A stretch of DNA of 64,000 nucleotides from Streptomyces sp. NBC_01451 (GTDB lineage: Bacteria; Actinomycetota; Actinomycetes; Streptomycetales; Streptomycetaceae), in assembly GCF_036227485.1 (NCBI RefSeq), contig NZ_CP109479.1:4464001-4528000 (forward strand), read 5' to 3'. Under the pieces are notes generated by a model. The model was not told the origin of the DNA and ran no database searches. It saw only the letters and a list, made by a program, of their open reading frames with translations. A program made the position numbers and the translations under genes. Position 1 is the first letter of the stretch. The number at the start of each line of letters is the position of its first letter. Positions 42,877 through 51,687 of this stretch are shown here, piece by piece.

Positions 42877-43110
42877 ATGACCACTTCTCCACCCAACGCC
42901 CCCTTCCTCGTCGGCGACCGAGTCCGCGGCACCACCTACGTCCCGCCCGAATCCCGCAAGCGCGAGGCGCCCGAGCGATTCGAGGGGGTCGTCGTGCAGG
43001 TTGGCTCCGGGTACCCCAAGGTCGACGCCGAGGGTGACTTCCTCTGGGTGCGGCTCGCCGACTGCACCGAGCGTCAGGCGCTCACGACCGACACGGAGCC
43101 GAACCCGTGA
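42877..43110 (+). CDS. small hypothetical beta-rich protein
   Basis: A 77-residue protein from the ATG at 42877 (MTTSPPNAPFLVGDRVRG); a GTG at 42868 is another possible start and lies nearer GGAGG. PFLVGDRVRGTTYVPPES and FEGVVVQVGSGYPKVDAEGDFLWVRLADC suggest a small SH3/KOW-like barrel. No family is recognised. Its end overlaps the next gene by four bases (GTGA), indicating coupling. It is divergent from the XRE/DUF397 pair. Confidence 0.6.
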   Translation: MTTSPPNAPFLVGDRVRGTTYVPPESRKREAPERFEGVVVQVGSGYPKVDAEGDFLWVRLADCTERQALTTDTEPNP

Positions 43111-43376
43111 CCGGCGCCGAGGTGGACCCCCGCTGCGACATCTGCAAGGTCGGCCGCGCCCCGTTCCTGCGCTACGGAACCCTCGAGAACACCGGCCGCA
43201 TGTGCTCGGAGTGCCTGCACCGGACCCGCCTGTGCGCCATCTGCCAACAGCCCGGCAACGCCCCACTGGTCGCGCTGCCCACGGTCGACCAGGGGACGGG
43301 GCCGGGCTGGACCTCGTACGCGTGCGGGGCCTGCGCGGGCCAGAAATCCGTGGGACCAGGGGCTGGTCACCCGTGA
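43107..43376 (+). CDS. small Cys-rich (zinc-ribbon-like) protein
   Basis: An 89-residue protein with four CxxC pairs: CDIC near the start, CSEC, CAIC and CGAC near the end. Two zinc sites of treble-clef or ribbon type are likely. GTG start in the GTGA overlap. Such a protein could bind DNA or a partner. It precedes the Uma2 gene by 86 bp. Confidence 0.7.
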   Translation: MTGAEVDPRCDICKVGRAPFLRYGTLENTGRMCSECLHRTRLCAICQQPGNAPLVALPTVDQGTGPGWTSYACGACAGQKSVGPGAGHP

Positions 43377-43462
43377 GTGTGATCGAGGGCGAGATCCGAC
43401 CCGCACCGCCGGACCTCGGACAACACTGGCCTTCGCCTGGAAGGGGGTGCAGCATCACGGCC

Positions 43463-44038
43463 ATGGCCGAGCGCACGTCTCAGATGTCGGTGGAGGAGTT
43501 CGAAACGATCGCCTCCGCCGCTCCCGAGACCGTCACATTGGAGTTCATCAACGGGCGGCTCGGGGTCAAAAAGGTGGCAGACGGAGACCACGACACTGTC
43601 GTGACCTGGCTGGCCAAGCTCTGCATGCAGACTGGGCCCGACCTCGATCTCTTTCAAGGCCGAGGGCTCCGGGTGGAGACGTACCGATCGGGCAGGGCGA
43701 AGCCCGATGCGGTGATCACCCCAGAGGCCCACTTCGCGGGGCACGGCGAGTGGGCCGACCCGGACGGGGCTCTGATGGTCGTCGAGGTCACCTCCTACGA
43801 CTCCGACACCGACCGGCGGGACCGGCACGAGAAGCCGGCCGCGTATGGCCAGTCCGGCATCCCCCTGTACCTTCTGATCGACCAGGACTCCTGCACCGTC
43901 ACGCTGCACAGTTCCCCGGACCGGAGGGTCGGCGGCTACCGCGACATCCGCAACGCGAAGTTCGGCGAGAAGGTGCTCCTCGCCGACCCGATCGGCATCG
44001 AGCTCGACACGGAGATCCTCAAGAACTACGTGCGGTAA
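43463..44038 (+). CDS. Uma2-family (restriction-endonuclease-like) protein
   Basis: A 191-residue DUF820/Uma2 protein of the PD-(D/E)xK fold: MSVEEFETIASAAPETVTLEFINGRLGVK at the start, then the active-site region KPDAVITPEAHFAGHGEWADPDGALMVVEVTSYDSDTDRRDRHEKPAAYGQSGIPLYLLID, where Asp, Glu and Lys (PDAVI, VVEV, EKPAAYG) form the nuclease set. Genes of this family are often tied to mobile or accessory DNA. The target is unknown. It ends next to the convergent purL. Confidence 0.88.
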   Translation: MAERTSQMSVEEFETIASAAPETVTLEFINGRLGVKKVADGDHDTVVTWLAKLCMQTGPDLDLFQGRGLRVETYRSGRAKPDAVITPEAHFAGHGEWADPDGALMVVEVTSYDSDTDRRDRHEKPAAYGQSGIPLYLLIDQDSCTVTLHSSPDRRVGGYRDIRNAKFGEKVLLADPIGIELDTEILKNYVR

Positions 44039-44112
44039 GCCGAAGAGGTCCCGCCCGAGCCCGGACGGGACCTCAACCTCGTACAGCCGAAGGCGACTTG
44101 ACGGCTTGGCAA

Positions 44113-46371
44113 CTACGCCAGCAGCGCCGGGATCGTCCCCTCGTGCGCTTCGCGCAGTTCGGCCAGGGTGAGGGTGAACTCGCCCTGGAGCTCGATGGAG
44201 TCGCCGTCGACGACGCCGATACGCGTCACCGGCAGACCCCGCGCCCCGCACATGTCGTTGAAGCGGAGTTCCTCCGAGCGCGGGACCGCGACCACCGCGC
44301 GGCCCGCCGACTCCGAGAACAGGAGGGTGAAGGCGTCGAGCCCGTCCGGTACGACCAGACGCGCGCCCTTGCCGCCCTGCAGCGCCGACTCGACGACCGC
44401 CTGGATCAGGCCGCCGTCGGACAGGTCGTGCGCCGAGTCGATCATGCCGTCGCGGGAGGCGGAGATCAGGATCTCGGCCAGGAGCCGCTCCCGCTCCAGG
44501 TCGACCTTGGGCGGCAGGCCACCCAGGTGGTCGTGCACGACCTGGGACCACGCCGAGCCGCTGAACTCCTCGCGCGTGTCCCCGAGGAGGTACAGCAGCT
44601 GGCCCTCCTCCTGGAACGCGACCGGGGTGCGACGCGCCACGTCGTCGATGACGCCCAGGACCGCGACGACCGGCGTCGGGTGGATGGCGACGTCGCCGGT
44701 CTGGTTGTAGAGGGAGACGTTGCCGCCCGTCACCGGGGTGCCCAACTGCTGGCAGGCGTCGGCGAGTCCACGTACCGCCTCCGCGAACTGCCACATCACC
44801 GCGGGGTCTTCGGGCGAACCGAAGTTCAGGCAGTCCGACACCGCCAGGGGCTTCGCACCCGTCGTCGCCACGTTCCGGTACGCCTCCGACAGCGCCAACT
44901 GCGCGCCCGCGTACGGGTCCAGTTTGGCGAAGCGGCCGTTGCCGTCCGTCGCGATGGCGACACCGAGGCCGCTCGTCTCGTCGATGCGGATCATCCCGGA
45001 GTCCTCGGGCTGGGCCAACACCGTGTTGCCCTGCACGAAGTGGTCGTACTGGGAGGTGATCCAGGACTTGGAGGCCTGGTTGGGGGAGGAGACGAGCTGG
45101 ACGACCTGGGCCTTCAGCTCCTCCGAAGTCGCCGGCCGTGCAAGCTTGTTGGCGTCGTCCGCCTGGAGGGCGTCCTGCCAGTCCGGGCGGGCGTAGGGGC
45201 GCTCGTAGACCGGGCCGTCGTGCGCGACCGTACGCGGGTCGACGTCGACGATCTTGCCGCCGTGCCAGAAGATCTCAAGGCGGTCGCCGTCGGTGACCTC
45301 GCCGATCACCGTGGCGATGACGTCCCACTTGTCGCAGATGGCCAGGAACCGGTCGACCTTCTCCGGCTCGACCACCGCGCACATGCGCTCCTGCGACTCG
45401 CTCATGAGGATTTCCTCGGGAGAGAGCGTGGAGTCGCGGAGGGGTACGTCGTCCAGCGTGACGCGCATGCCGCCCGAGCCGTTCGACGCCAGTTCGGACG
45501 TGGCGCAGGACAGACCCGCCGCGCCCAGGTCCTGGATGCCGACGACCAGCTTCTCCTTGAACGCCTCCAGGGTGCACTCGATGAGCAGCTTCTCCTGGAA
45601 GGGGTCGCCCACCTGCACCGCCGGGCGCTTCGACGGCTTCGCGTCGTCGAAGGTCTCGGAGGCGAGGATCGAAGCTCCGCCGATGCCGTCGCCGCCCGTA
45701 CGGGCCCCGTAGAGGATGACCTTGTTGCCCGTGCCCGACGCCTTCGCCAGGTGGATGTCCTCGTGCCGCATCACACCGATCGCACCGGCGTTGACCAGCG
45801 GGTTCCCCTGGTAGCAGGCGTCGAAGACGACCTCGCCGCCGATGTTCGGGAGGCCCAGGCAGTTGCCGTAGCCGCCGATGCCGGCCACCACACCCGGGAG
45901 GACGCGCTTGGTGTCGGGGTGGTCCGCGGCGCCGAAGCGGAGCGGGTCCACGACCGCCACCGGCCTGGCGCCCATCGCGATGATGTCGCGGACGATGCCG
46001 CCGACGCCCGTGGCCGCGCCCTGGTAGGGCTCGACGTAGGACGGGTGGTTGTGCGACTCGACCTTGAAGGTGACCGCGTAACCCTGGCCGACGTCGACCA
46101 CGCCCGCGTTCTCGCCGATGCCGACGAGCAGGGCGTCGGACTGCGGGGCCTTCTCGCCGAACTGGCGGAGGTGGACCTTGGAGGACTTGTAGGAGCAGTG
46201 CTCGGACCACATGACCGAGTACATGGCCAGCTCGGCACCGGTCGGGCGGCGGCCGAGGATCTCGACCACGCGCTCGTACTCGTCCTTCTTCAGGCCGAGT
46301 TCGGCCCAGGGCAGCTCGACGTCGGGGGTCTCGGCCGCGTGCTCGACCGTGTCCAGAGGCGTCCGGCTCAT
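44113..46371 (-). CDS. purL: FGAM synthase large subunit
   Basis: A 752-residue small-type PurL that works with PurQ and PurS. Marks include [19 protein letters not shown], the ATP loop [79 protein letters not shown] and [12 protein letters not shown]. It converts FGAR, glutamine and ATP to FGAM (step 4). Its ATG overlaps the stop of purQ by four bases, so the whole purS-purQ-purL set is translationally coupled. A long open frame on the other strand is a shadow. Confidence 0.97.
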   Translation of the reverse strand: MSRTPLDTVEHAAETPDVELPWAELGLKKDEYERVVEILGRRPTGAELAMYSVMWSEHCSYKSSKVHLRQFGEKAPQSDALLVGIGENAGVVDVGQGYAVTFKVESHNHPSYVEPYQGAATGVGGIVRDIIAMGARPVAVVDPLRFGAADHPDTKRVLPGVVAGIGGYGNCLGLPNIGGEVVFDACYQGNPLVNAGAIGVMRHEDIHLAKASGTGNKVILYGARTGGDGIGGASILASETFDDAKPSKRPAVQVGDPFQEKLLIECTLEAFKEKLVVGIQDLGAAGLSCATSELASNGSGGMRVTLDDVPLRDSTLSPEEILMSESQERMCAVVEPEKVDRFLAICDKWDVIATVIGEVTDGDRLEIFWHGGKIVDVDPRTVAHDGPVYERPYARPDWQDALQADDANKLARPATSEELKAQVVQLVSSPNQASKSWITSQYDHFVQGNTVLAQPEDSGMIRIDETSGLGVAIATDGNGRFAKLDPYAGAQLALSEAYRNVATTGAKPLAVSDCLNFGSPEDPAVMWQFAEAVRGLADACQQLGTPVTGGNVSLYNQTGDVAIHPTPVVAVLGVIDDVARRTPVAFQEEGQLLYLLGDTREEFSGSAWSQVVHDHLGGLPPKVDLERERLLAEILISASRDGMIDSAHDLSDGGLIQAVVESALQGGKGARLVVPDGLDAFTLLFSESAGRAVVAVPRSEELRFNDMCGARGLPVTRIGVVDGDSIELQGEFTLTLAELREAHEGTIPALLA

Positions 46372-47048
46372 GCGTTGACCAGCTTCTTGAGGATCGAGGT
46401 GAAGAAGGGGAGGCCGTCGGTGCGGCCCGACCCGATGAGCGGCTCGACGGCGTGCTCCGGGTGCGGCATGAGGCCCACGACGTTCCCGGCGGCGTTCGTG
46501 ATGCCGGCGATGTCCCGGAGCGAGCCGTTCGGGTTGAAGTCGCGGTACCGGAAGACGACCCGGCCCTCCGCCTCCAGTTCGTCGAGCGTGCGCTCGTCGG
46601 CGACGTACCGGCCGTCCATGTTCTTCAGCGGGATGTGGATCTCCTGGCCGGCGTCGTAGTCGACGGTCCAGGCGGTGTCCGCGTTCTCCACCCGCAGCTT
46701 CTGGTCGCGGCAGATGAAGTGCAGGTGGTTGTTGCCGAGCATCGCGCCCGGGAGGAGGTGTGCCTCGGTGAGAATCTGGAAGCCGTTGCAGATGCCGAGG
46801 ACCGGCATGCCCGACTTCGCCTGCTCGATGACCGACTCCATCACCGGCGAGAAACGCGAGATGGCACCCGCGCGCAGATAGTCGCCGTAGGAGAATCCGC
46901 CGGGCAGAACTACCGCGTCGACCTGCCCCAGGTCCTTGTCCTTGTGCCAGAGGGCTACCGGCTCGGCACCCGCGAGGCGGATCGCGCGCTGGGTGTCCCG
47001 GTCGTCCAGGGAACCCGGAAAGGTGACGACTCCAATACGAGCAGTCAC
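46368..47048 (-). CDS. purQ: FGAM synthase glutaminase subunit
   Basis: A 226-residue class I glutamine amidotransferase. The nucleophile lies in [15 protein letters not shown] (Cys), and His/Glu in [31 protein letters not shown] forms the oxyanion region and [18 protein letters not shown] the N-terminal part. It releases ammonia for PurL. Start and stop overlap neighbours by four bases each (purS stop, purL start). Confidence 0.97.
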   Translation of the reverse strand: MTARIGVVTFPGSLDDRDTQRAIRLAGAEPVALWHKDKDLGQVDAVVLPGGFSYGDYLRAGAISRFSPVMESVIEQAKSGMPVLGICNGFQILTEAHLLPGAMLGNNHLHFICRDQKLRVENADTAWTVDYDAGQEIHIPLKNMDGRYVADERTLDELEAEGRVVFRYRDFNPNGSLRDIAGITNAAGNVVGLMPHPEHAVEPLIGSGRTDGLPFFTSILKKLVNA

Positions 47049-47308
47049 TTCTCTTCCCCCACCATCTCCTCCACCTTCACGGTGAAGTCCTCGATCACGG
47101 TGTTGGCGAGGAAGGATTCCGCAAGATCATGGATGCGGGCGAGCACGGCGTCGTCCACCGGTCCGTCAACTTCCAGTTCGAATCGCTTTCCCTGACGTAC
47201 GTCGGAGACACCCTCGAAACCGAGACGCGGCAGTGCACGCTGCACCGCCTGGCCCTGGGGGTCGAGGATCTCCGGCTTGAGCATGACGTCGACTACGACG
47301 CGTGCCAC
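47045..47308 (-). CDS. purS: FGAM synthase PurS subunit
   Basis: An 87-residue bridge subunit from a GTG at 47308 ([26 protein letters not shown]) with GGGAG six bases upstream; an upstream in-frame start is less likely. [18 protein letters not shown] and [14 protein letters not shown] are typical. It holds PurL and PurQ together. First gene of the coupled purSQL operon. Confidence 0.95.
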   Translation of the reverse strand: MARVVVDVMLKPEILDPQGQAVQRALPRLGFEGVSDVRQGKRFELEVDGPVDDAVLARIHDLAESFLANTVIEDFTVKVEEMVGEEK

Positions 47309-47715
47309 TGGCACTCCCGGTGTTGTGGTGCTGAGCAAGGTCCCTGGCGAGGTTGCTGGCGAGGTTCCTACAGGTGGCTTCAGACTACCTGTACAAAATT
47401 TCTACGCGGGTAGATTCGTAGGAATCTACGGAAACCCGGGAGATCGGCATCACGATCCGGTATCGGAGCGGTGCCATCCCGAAAAATTCTGGGAAAGATC
47501 CGGGTTCACACCCAGGATGTCTATTGCGGGGAGACACGCGGAGAGATTTAGTCGGGCTTCCCATTGCAATGCCGGGCACTGTACAAAGGAAAAGGCATTA
47601 GCCGATACTTTGCCCAATAACAGTCGGACAACCAGTCGGACAACCGAGATCTCCCGACGCCTCCCGACGTCTTCGCACGTCGTGGCAGAGGTGTCGCACG
47701 AAGGGACCGATATTC
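47309..47715. promoter_or_regulatory. purS-lsrL divergent control region with several repeats
   Basis: 407 non-coding bp. Seen directly: a tandem TGGCGAGGTT(G/C)C pair at 47345-47368; a dyad TACAGGT/ACCTGTA at 47369-47393; a perfect dyad GTAGATTC-GTAG-GAATCTAC at 47410-47429 joined to CTAC-GCGG-GTAG; and a tandem CAGTCGGACAAC pair near 47620-47645 close to lsrL. The middle is less G/C-rich than the surroundings, as expected near an Lsr2-type gene. No purine riboswitch is recognised. Operator roles are inferred. Confidence 0.5.
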
Positions 47716-48033
47716 GTGGCTCAGCGTGTCGTGGTCACACTCTCAGACGACATCGACGGCTCGGAAGCGGCGGAAACCATCGCCTTCGGACTCGACGGCA
47801 AGTCGTACGAGATCGACCTGAATCAAACGAATGCCAAGAAACTGCGTAAGGCCCTGGAGCCGTACGTGGAGGCCGGCCGCAAGCGGTCGCGCTCCGGCAA
47901 GGCGTACAAGCAGACGGAGGTCGCCCCCGACCCGTCGGCGGTCCGGGCCTGGGCCCTCGCCAACAAGTTCGACGTACCGACGCGCGGGCGCATCCCCAAG
48001 AAGGTGTACGAGGCCTTCACCGCCGCCCAGTAG
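47716..48033 (+). CDS. lsrL: Lsr2-family nucleoid protein (LsrL type)
   Basis: A 105-residue H-NS-like protein. The N-terminus (MAQRVVVTLSDDIDGSEAAETIAFGLDGKSYEIDL) oligomerises; the C-terminal DNA-binding part has the AT-hook-like RGR in VPTRGRIPKKVYEAF. The position next to purS matches the LsrL paralogue of Streptomyces rather than the main Lsr2. It silences A/T-rich foreign genes and shapes the nucleoid. Divergent from purSQL. A typical start at GTG with no earlier alternative. Confidence 0.9.
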   Translation: MAQRVVVTLSDDIDGSEAAETIAFGLDGKSYEIDLNQTNAKKLRKALEPYVEAGRKRSRSGKAYKQTEVAPDPSAVRAWALANKFDVPTRGRIPKKVYEAFTAAQ

Positions 48034-48197
48034 TCCTCCGGGAGCCCGTCGGCAGCCGCCCCGCGGCGGCCCAGCAGTACCCCCGCCGCCCTCCAGGAGC
48101 CCCTCGGCGCAACCGACTTGCGTTGCCCCCCTGCTGATCAGCTAGAGTTCGGAGCACGCCGAGGGGCGAGGCCGAAAGGCCCGGCTCACGGAGGCTT

Positions 48198-48269
48198 GCG
48201 GGTGTAGTTCAGTAGCAGAACATCCCCCTTCCAGGGGGAAGGCGCAGTGTGCAATTCCTGTCACCCGCT
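48198..48269 (+). tRNA. tRNA-Gly(UCC) with non-canonical D-loop and T-arm
   Basis: Acceptor GCGGGTG/CACCCGC, D-stem GTTC/GAAC, anticodon stem TCCCC/GGGGA with loop CTTCCAG give a clear tRNA-Gly(UCC) of 72 bases. The D-loop AGTAGCA lacks the usual GG pair, and the T-arm CAGTG-TGCAATT-CCTGT does not form the standard five pairs or contain TTC. At best CAG/CTG pair around a 10-base loop. Such changes resemble tRNA-Gly species kept out of translation. It could also be the normal decoder of GGA or a decaying gene. Confidence 0.8.
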
Positions 48270-48349
48270 CTGCATCGCCGGTCTGACCACTCTTGTGGAT
48301 CAGGTAGGCTGGTGCTCGCGCCAGTCGGTGAAAGCCGACTGGAGGCAAT

Positions 48350-48425
48350 GCGGACGTAGCTCAGTTGGTAGAGCGCAACCTTGCCAAGGTTGAGGTCGCC
48401 AGTTCGAACCTGGTCGTCCGCTCCA
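48350..48425 (+). tRNA. tRNA-Gly(GCC), copy 1
   Basis: Acceptor GCGGACG/CGTCCGC, anticodon stem CAACC/GGTTG with loop TTGCCAA (GCC), T-arm CCAG-TTCGAAC-CTGG. CCA is encoded at the 3' end. Confidence 0.96.
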
Positions 48426-48429
48426 GATC

Positions 48430-48458
48430 AAGACCCCGGTCCAATGGACCGGGGTCTT
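48430..48458 (+). terminator. terminator of tRNA-Gly(GCC), copy 1
   Basis: AAGACCCCGGTCC pairs with its 13-base complement around AAT, followed by CTTCGT. Confidence 0.85.
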
Positions 48459-48595
48459 CTTCGTGTCCGCCTGTCGCGCGTTCCTGTCACGGGTTCCTGT
48501 CACGGGTTCGGCTGCCGTCGGCGTCTGACATTTGTCATGTGCGCTGATGACACCACGCACTGCCTTCCCCTCCTTCCCGCCGGGATGCTGAAGGC

Positions 48596-49585
48596 ATGGA
48601 AACCAACGAACACGAACACGTGATTGAGGTCACTGACCTGCGGCGTGTGTACGGGGGCGGGTTCGAGGCGGTGCGCGGGGTGTCGTTCTCCGTGGGCCGC
48701 GGGGAGATCTTCGCCCTGCTGGGCACGAACGGCGCGGGCAAGACGTCGACCGTCGAACTGCTGGAAGGGCTGGCGCCGTCGGCCGGGGGGCGCGTGCGGG
48801 TGCTGGGCCATGATCCGTACACCGAGCGGGCCCTCGTACGGCCGCGTACCGGCGTGATGCTCCAGGAGGGCGGCTTCCCGTCCGAGCTGACCGTAGGCGA
48901 GACCGCGCGGATGTGGGCCGGGTGCACGAGCGGAGCGCGGCCCGAGGCGGAGGCGCTGGCGCTCGTCGGGCTGGCGCGGCGCACCGACGTACGCGTGAAG
49001 CAGTTGTCCGGAGGCGAGCGGCGGCGGCTCGACCTCGCGCTCGCGATCCTCGGCAACCCCGAGGTGCTGTTCCTCGACGAACCGACGACCGGACTCGACG
49101 CCGAAGGGCGCCGCGCCACCTGGGAGTTGGTACGGGAGCTGCGTGCCGGCGGGACGACCGTGCTGCTCACCACGCACTACCTGGAAGAGGCCGAGAACCT
49201 CGCGGACCGTCTCGCCATCCTCCACGAGGGGCGCATCGCCGCCGCCGGAACACCCACCGAGGTGACCGCCTCGCAGCCGTCCCGGATCTCCTTCGAACTG
49301 CCCTCCGGGTACTTCGTCGGCGACCTGCCGCCGCTCGGCCCGCTCGGCGTGAGCGGGTACGAGGAGGACGGACGGGTCGTACTGCTGCGGACCCATGAAC
49401 TCCAGCGCGCGGCAACGCGGTTGCTGGTCTGGGCCGAGGAGGCCGGGGTCACTCTGCGGGGACTGGACGTGCGGTCGGCGTCGCTGGAGGAGGCGTTTCT
49501 GCGGATCGCGCGGGAGGCGTCGGCAGGCGTGAAGGGTGTGGAGGGTGTGGAGAGTCCCGTCGTCGCCGAGGAGCGTGTCGCGTGA
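48596..49585 (+). CDS. ABC transporter ATP-binding protein
   Basis: A 329-residue ATPase: Walker A LLGTNGAGKTSTVELLEG (near residue 45), Q-loop region MLQEGGFPSELT, signature QLSGGERRRLDLALAILGNP, Walker B VLFLDEPTTGLDAEGRR and the switch His in LLLTTHYLEEAENLADRLA. The C-terminal ~100 residues are the DrrA-type extension. It powers export of a drug or lipid. Its stop overlaps the permease start by four bases. First gene of a four-gene operon with a two-component system. Confidence 0.93.
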   Translation: METNEHEHVIEVTDLRRVYGGGFEAVRGVSFSVGRGEIFALLGTNGAGKTSTVELLEGLAPSAGGRVRVLGHDPYTERALVRPRTGVMLQEGGFPSELTVGETARMWAGCTSGARPEAEALALVGLARRTDVRVKQLSGGERRRLDLALAILGNPEVLFLDEPTTGLDAEGRRATWELVRELRAGGTTVLLTTHYLEEAENLADRLAILHEGRIAAAGTPTEVTASQPSRISFELPSGYFVGDLPPLGPLGVSGYEEDGRVVLLRTHELQRAATRLLVWAEEAGVTLRGLDVRSASLEEAFLRIAREASAGVKGVEGVESPVVAEERVA

Positions 49586-50379
49586 GTCGTACGAGTGCGG
49601 TTGCCGGTATCGGTCGTACGACTCCCGCCGGGCGGATGCGGGCCCTGGCGCTGGCGGAGTCGACGTTGTTCCTGCGCAACAAGGGCACGCTCGTCGCCGC
49701 CCTGTTCGTGCCGCTGGTGCTGCCGTTCAGTGTGCGGACCGCCATGTCGGACGCGGACCTGAAAGAGGCCGGACTCAACGTCGGGACGCTCGTCCTGCCC
49801 GCCTCCGTCGGCTTCTCGCTGCTCTTCGCCGTGTACGCGGCCCTCGTGGGCGTCTTCGTCGCCCGGCGCGAGGAACTCGTCCTCAAACGGCTGCGCACCG
49901 GCGAGCTGCGCGACGTCGAGATCCTCACCGGGTCGGCGCTCCCGGCGGTCGCGACAGGCGTCGTACAGTGCCTGCTGCTGACCCTCGGCTGTACCGTCCT
50001 GCTCGATCTCGACGCGCCGTCGGCACCCCAACTCGCCGTCATCGGGCTGTTGTTGGGCCTGCTGACCGCTGTGGCGCTGGCCGCTCTCACCGCCAGCTTC
50101 AGCCGGACCACCGAGAGCGCGCAGGTCACCTCGCTGCCGCTGATGCTTCTCTCGTTCATCGGCTCCGGGATCACCGTCCCGCTGGAGTTTCTGCCCGACC
50201 GGCTCGCCTCGTTCTGCGAGCTGCTCCCGCTGACGCCCGCGATCACCCTCGTACGCGGCGCCTGGACCGGTGACCTCTCGGCGTACGAGGCCCTGGGTGC
50301 CGTACTGACCGGCCTGGCCTGGACCGTCCTGTCGGTGTTTGCTGTACGACGGTGGTTCCGCTGGGAACCGCGGCGGTAG
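49582..50379 (+). CDS. ABC-2 type transporter permease
   Basis: A 265-residue membrane protein with six predicted helices: LFVPLVLPFSV, LVLPASVGFSLLFAVYAALVGVFVA, ALPAVATGVVQCLLLTLGCTVLL, LAVIGLLLGLLTAVALAALTA, LPLMLLSFIGSGITVPL and LGAVLTGLAWTVLSVFAV. It fits the DrrB/ABC-2 permease family and forms the channel with the upstream ATPase (ATGA/GTGA overlap). Export of a hydrophobic compound is likely. Confidence 0.88.
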   Translation: MSRTSAVAGIGRTTPAGRMRALALAESTLFLRNKGTLVAALFVPLVLPFSVRTAMSDADLKEAGLNVGTLVLPASVGFSLLFAVYAALVGVFVARREELVLKRLRTGELRDVEILTGSALPAVATGVVQCLLLTLGCTVLLDLDAPSAPQLAVIGLLLGLLTAVALAALTASFSRTTESAQVTSLPLMLLSFIGSGITVPLEFLPDRLASFCELLPLTPAITLVRGAWTGDLSAYEALGAVLTGLAWTVLSVFAVRRWFRWEPRR

Positions 50380-50397
50380 GGGACGGGGGACCAGGAA

Positions 50398-51687
50398 ATG
50401 CGCAGGCCCGGGAGCTGGTGGGGGCGGAAGAGCACGCCGGCGAAGGTGGAGACGTACACGCGCTGGTCGTTTCATCTGTTCCCCTTCGTCGAGGTGACCG
50501 CGATCGGACTGCCCATCCTCGGGCAGGCGGGGGCACGGCTCGCGCCCTGGCTGTTCCTGCTGGTGTGCGTGCACTCCGTGCTCTGCGCGGTGACCGCGTC
50601 CCGGGCGCTGGACTGGGTCCGCGGGACCCGGGAACAGCCGTTGCGGCTGCTGGCCGTACTCGGCGCCATCACTGCGGGGACCGGGGTCGTGGCTCTCGTC
50701 CTGGTCACGCGCGGGCCGGGCGGCGAGGACATGGAGACCGCCGCCGGCAGCCTGTTCGCCGGGGCGATCTCCTTCGGCGTCGGCACCCTCACCCTCGGCA
50801 TGCGCAGCAGGCTGCGGATGCTGGGGCTGGTGGCCGGGCTGGCCGCGGGCACGGTCGCCGTCGCCCTCCCGCTGGGCCTCCCGGTGGGAACGGCCCTCGG
50901 CACGGGGCTGGCCGTCCTGGTCGGCGCCGGATTCATCGCACTCACCTACTCCTTCTCCGTCTGGCTGCTCAAGGCCGTGTACGAACTCGACGAGGCCCGC
51001 GAGACCCGGGCCCGGCTCGCCGTCGCCGAGGAGCGGCTGCGGTTCGGGCGCGATCTGCACGACGTGATGGGACGGAACCTGGCGGTGATCGCCCTCAAGA
51101 GCGAACTGGCCGTGCAGCTCGCCCGGCGCGAACGGCCCGAGGCCGTCGACCAGATGATCGAGGTGCAGCGGATCGCACGGGAGTCGCAGCGGGAGGTACG
51201 GGATGTCGTACGGGGGTACCGCGAGGCCGACCTCGGTGCGGAACTCCTGGGCGCGCGGGGGGTGTTGGCCGCCGCGGGCATCTCGTGCGAGGTCACCGGG
51301 GAAGCGGCCGGGCTGCCCGGCGAGGTGCAGTCGGCGCTCGGGTGGGTGGTCCGGGAGGCGACGACCAACGTGCTGCGGCACGGGGATGCCGGGTGGTGCG
51401 GAGTGGGGGTACGGGTTGGTGACGGGCGGGTGGTGCTGACGGTGGAGAACGACGGCGTCGTGGGCGGCAGGGAATCCGGTGAGGGCTCCGGGGCGGGTGC
51501 GGGGACCGGACTTGTCGGGCTGCGGGAGCGGCTGTCCGCCGTCGACGGACGGCTGGAGGCGGGCATCGTGGGCGCCGGCGGGGACCGGTTCCGGGTGGTC
51601 GCCACCGTGCCCCTGCCCACAGGCCCGGGGGCGGGCTCGGGGGCGGGGTCTGACGCAGGGGCCGTTGTGAGCGGGGTCACTTCATGA
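50398..51687 (+). CDS. NarL-type sensor histidine kinase
   Basis: A 429-residue kinase with about six membrane helices in the first ~200 residues, little extracytoplasmic sequence (so intramembrane sensing is likely), then the HisKA_3 box FGRDLHDVMGRNLAVIALKSELAVQL with phospho-acceptor His221. The ATPase domain has GWVVREATTNVLRHGDA (N box), VENDGV and GLVGLRERL (G boxes). It phosphorylates the next protein. The reading ends with overlap into the regulator. Paired with an ABC exporter, it probably senses the export substrate or membrane stress. Confidence 0.9.
   Translation: MRRPGSWWGRKSTPAKVETYTRWSFHLFPFVEVTAIGLPILGQAGARLAPWLFLLVCVHSVLCAVTASRALDWVRGTREQPLRLLAVLGAITAGTGVVALVLVTRGPGGEDMETAAGSLFAGAISFGVGTLTLGMRSRLRMLGLVAGLAAGTVAVALPLGLPVGTALGTGLAVLVGAGFIALTYSFSVWLLKAVYELDEARETRARLAVAEERLRFGRDLHDVMGRNLAVIALKSELAVQLARRERPEAVDQMIEVQRIARESQREVRDVVRGYREADLGAELLGARGVLAAAGISCEVTGEAAGLPGEVQSALGWVVREATTNVLRHGDAGWCGVGVRVGDGRVVLTVENDGVVGGRESGEGSGAGAGTGLVGLRERLSAVDGRLEAGIVGAGGDRFRVVATVPLPTGPGAGSGAGSDAGAVVSGVTS

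Larger units (their letters stand above)
48348..48466 (+). repeat. 119-bp perfect duplication, copy 1 (tRNA-Gly plus terminator)
   Basis: These 119 bases recur exactly at 52347-52465. The unit contains a complete tRNA-Gly(GCC) and its terminator; flanks differ. The two copies bracket the ABC transporter and two-component genes. Confidence 0.9.

Noticed and set aside
43447..46659. 1070-codon open frame on the plus strand
   Set aside because: Shadow of purL and the Uma2 gene; the amino-acid composition (His/Arg/Asp/Val repeats) is not protein-like.
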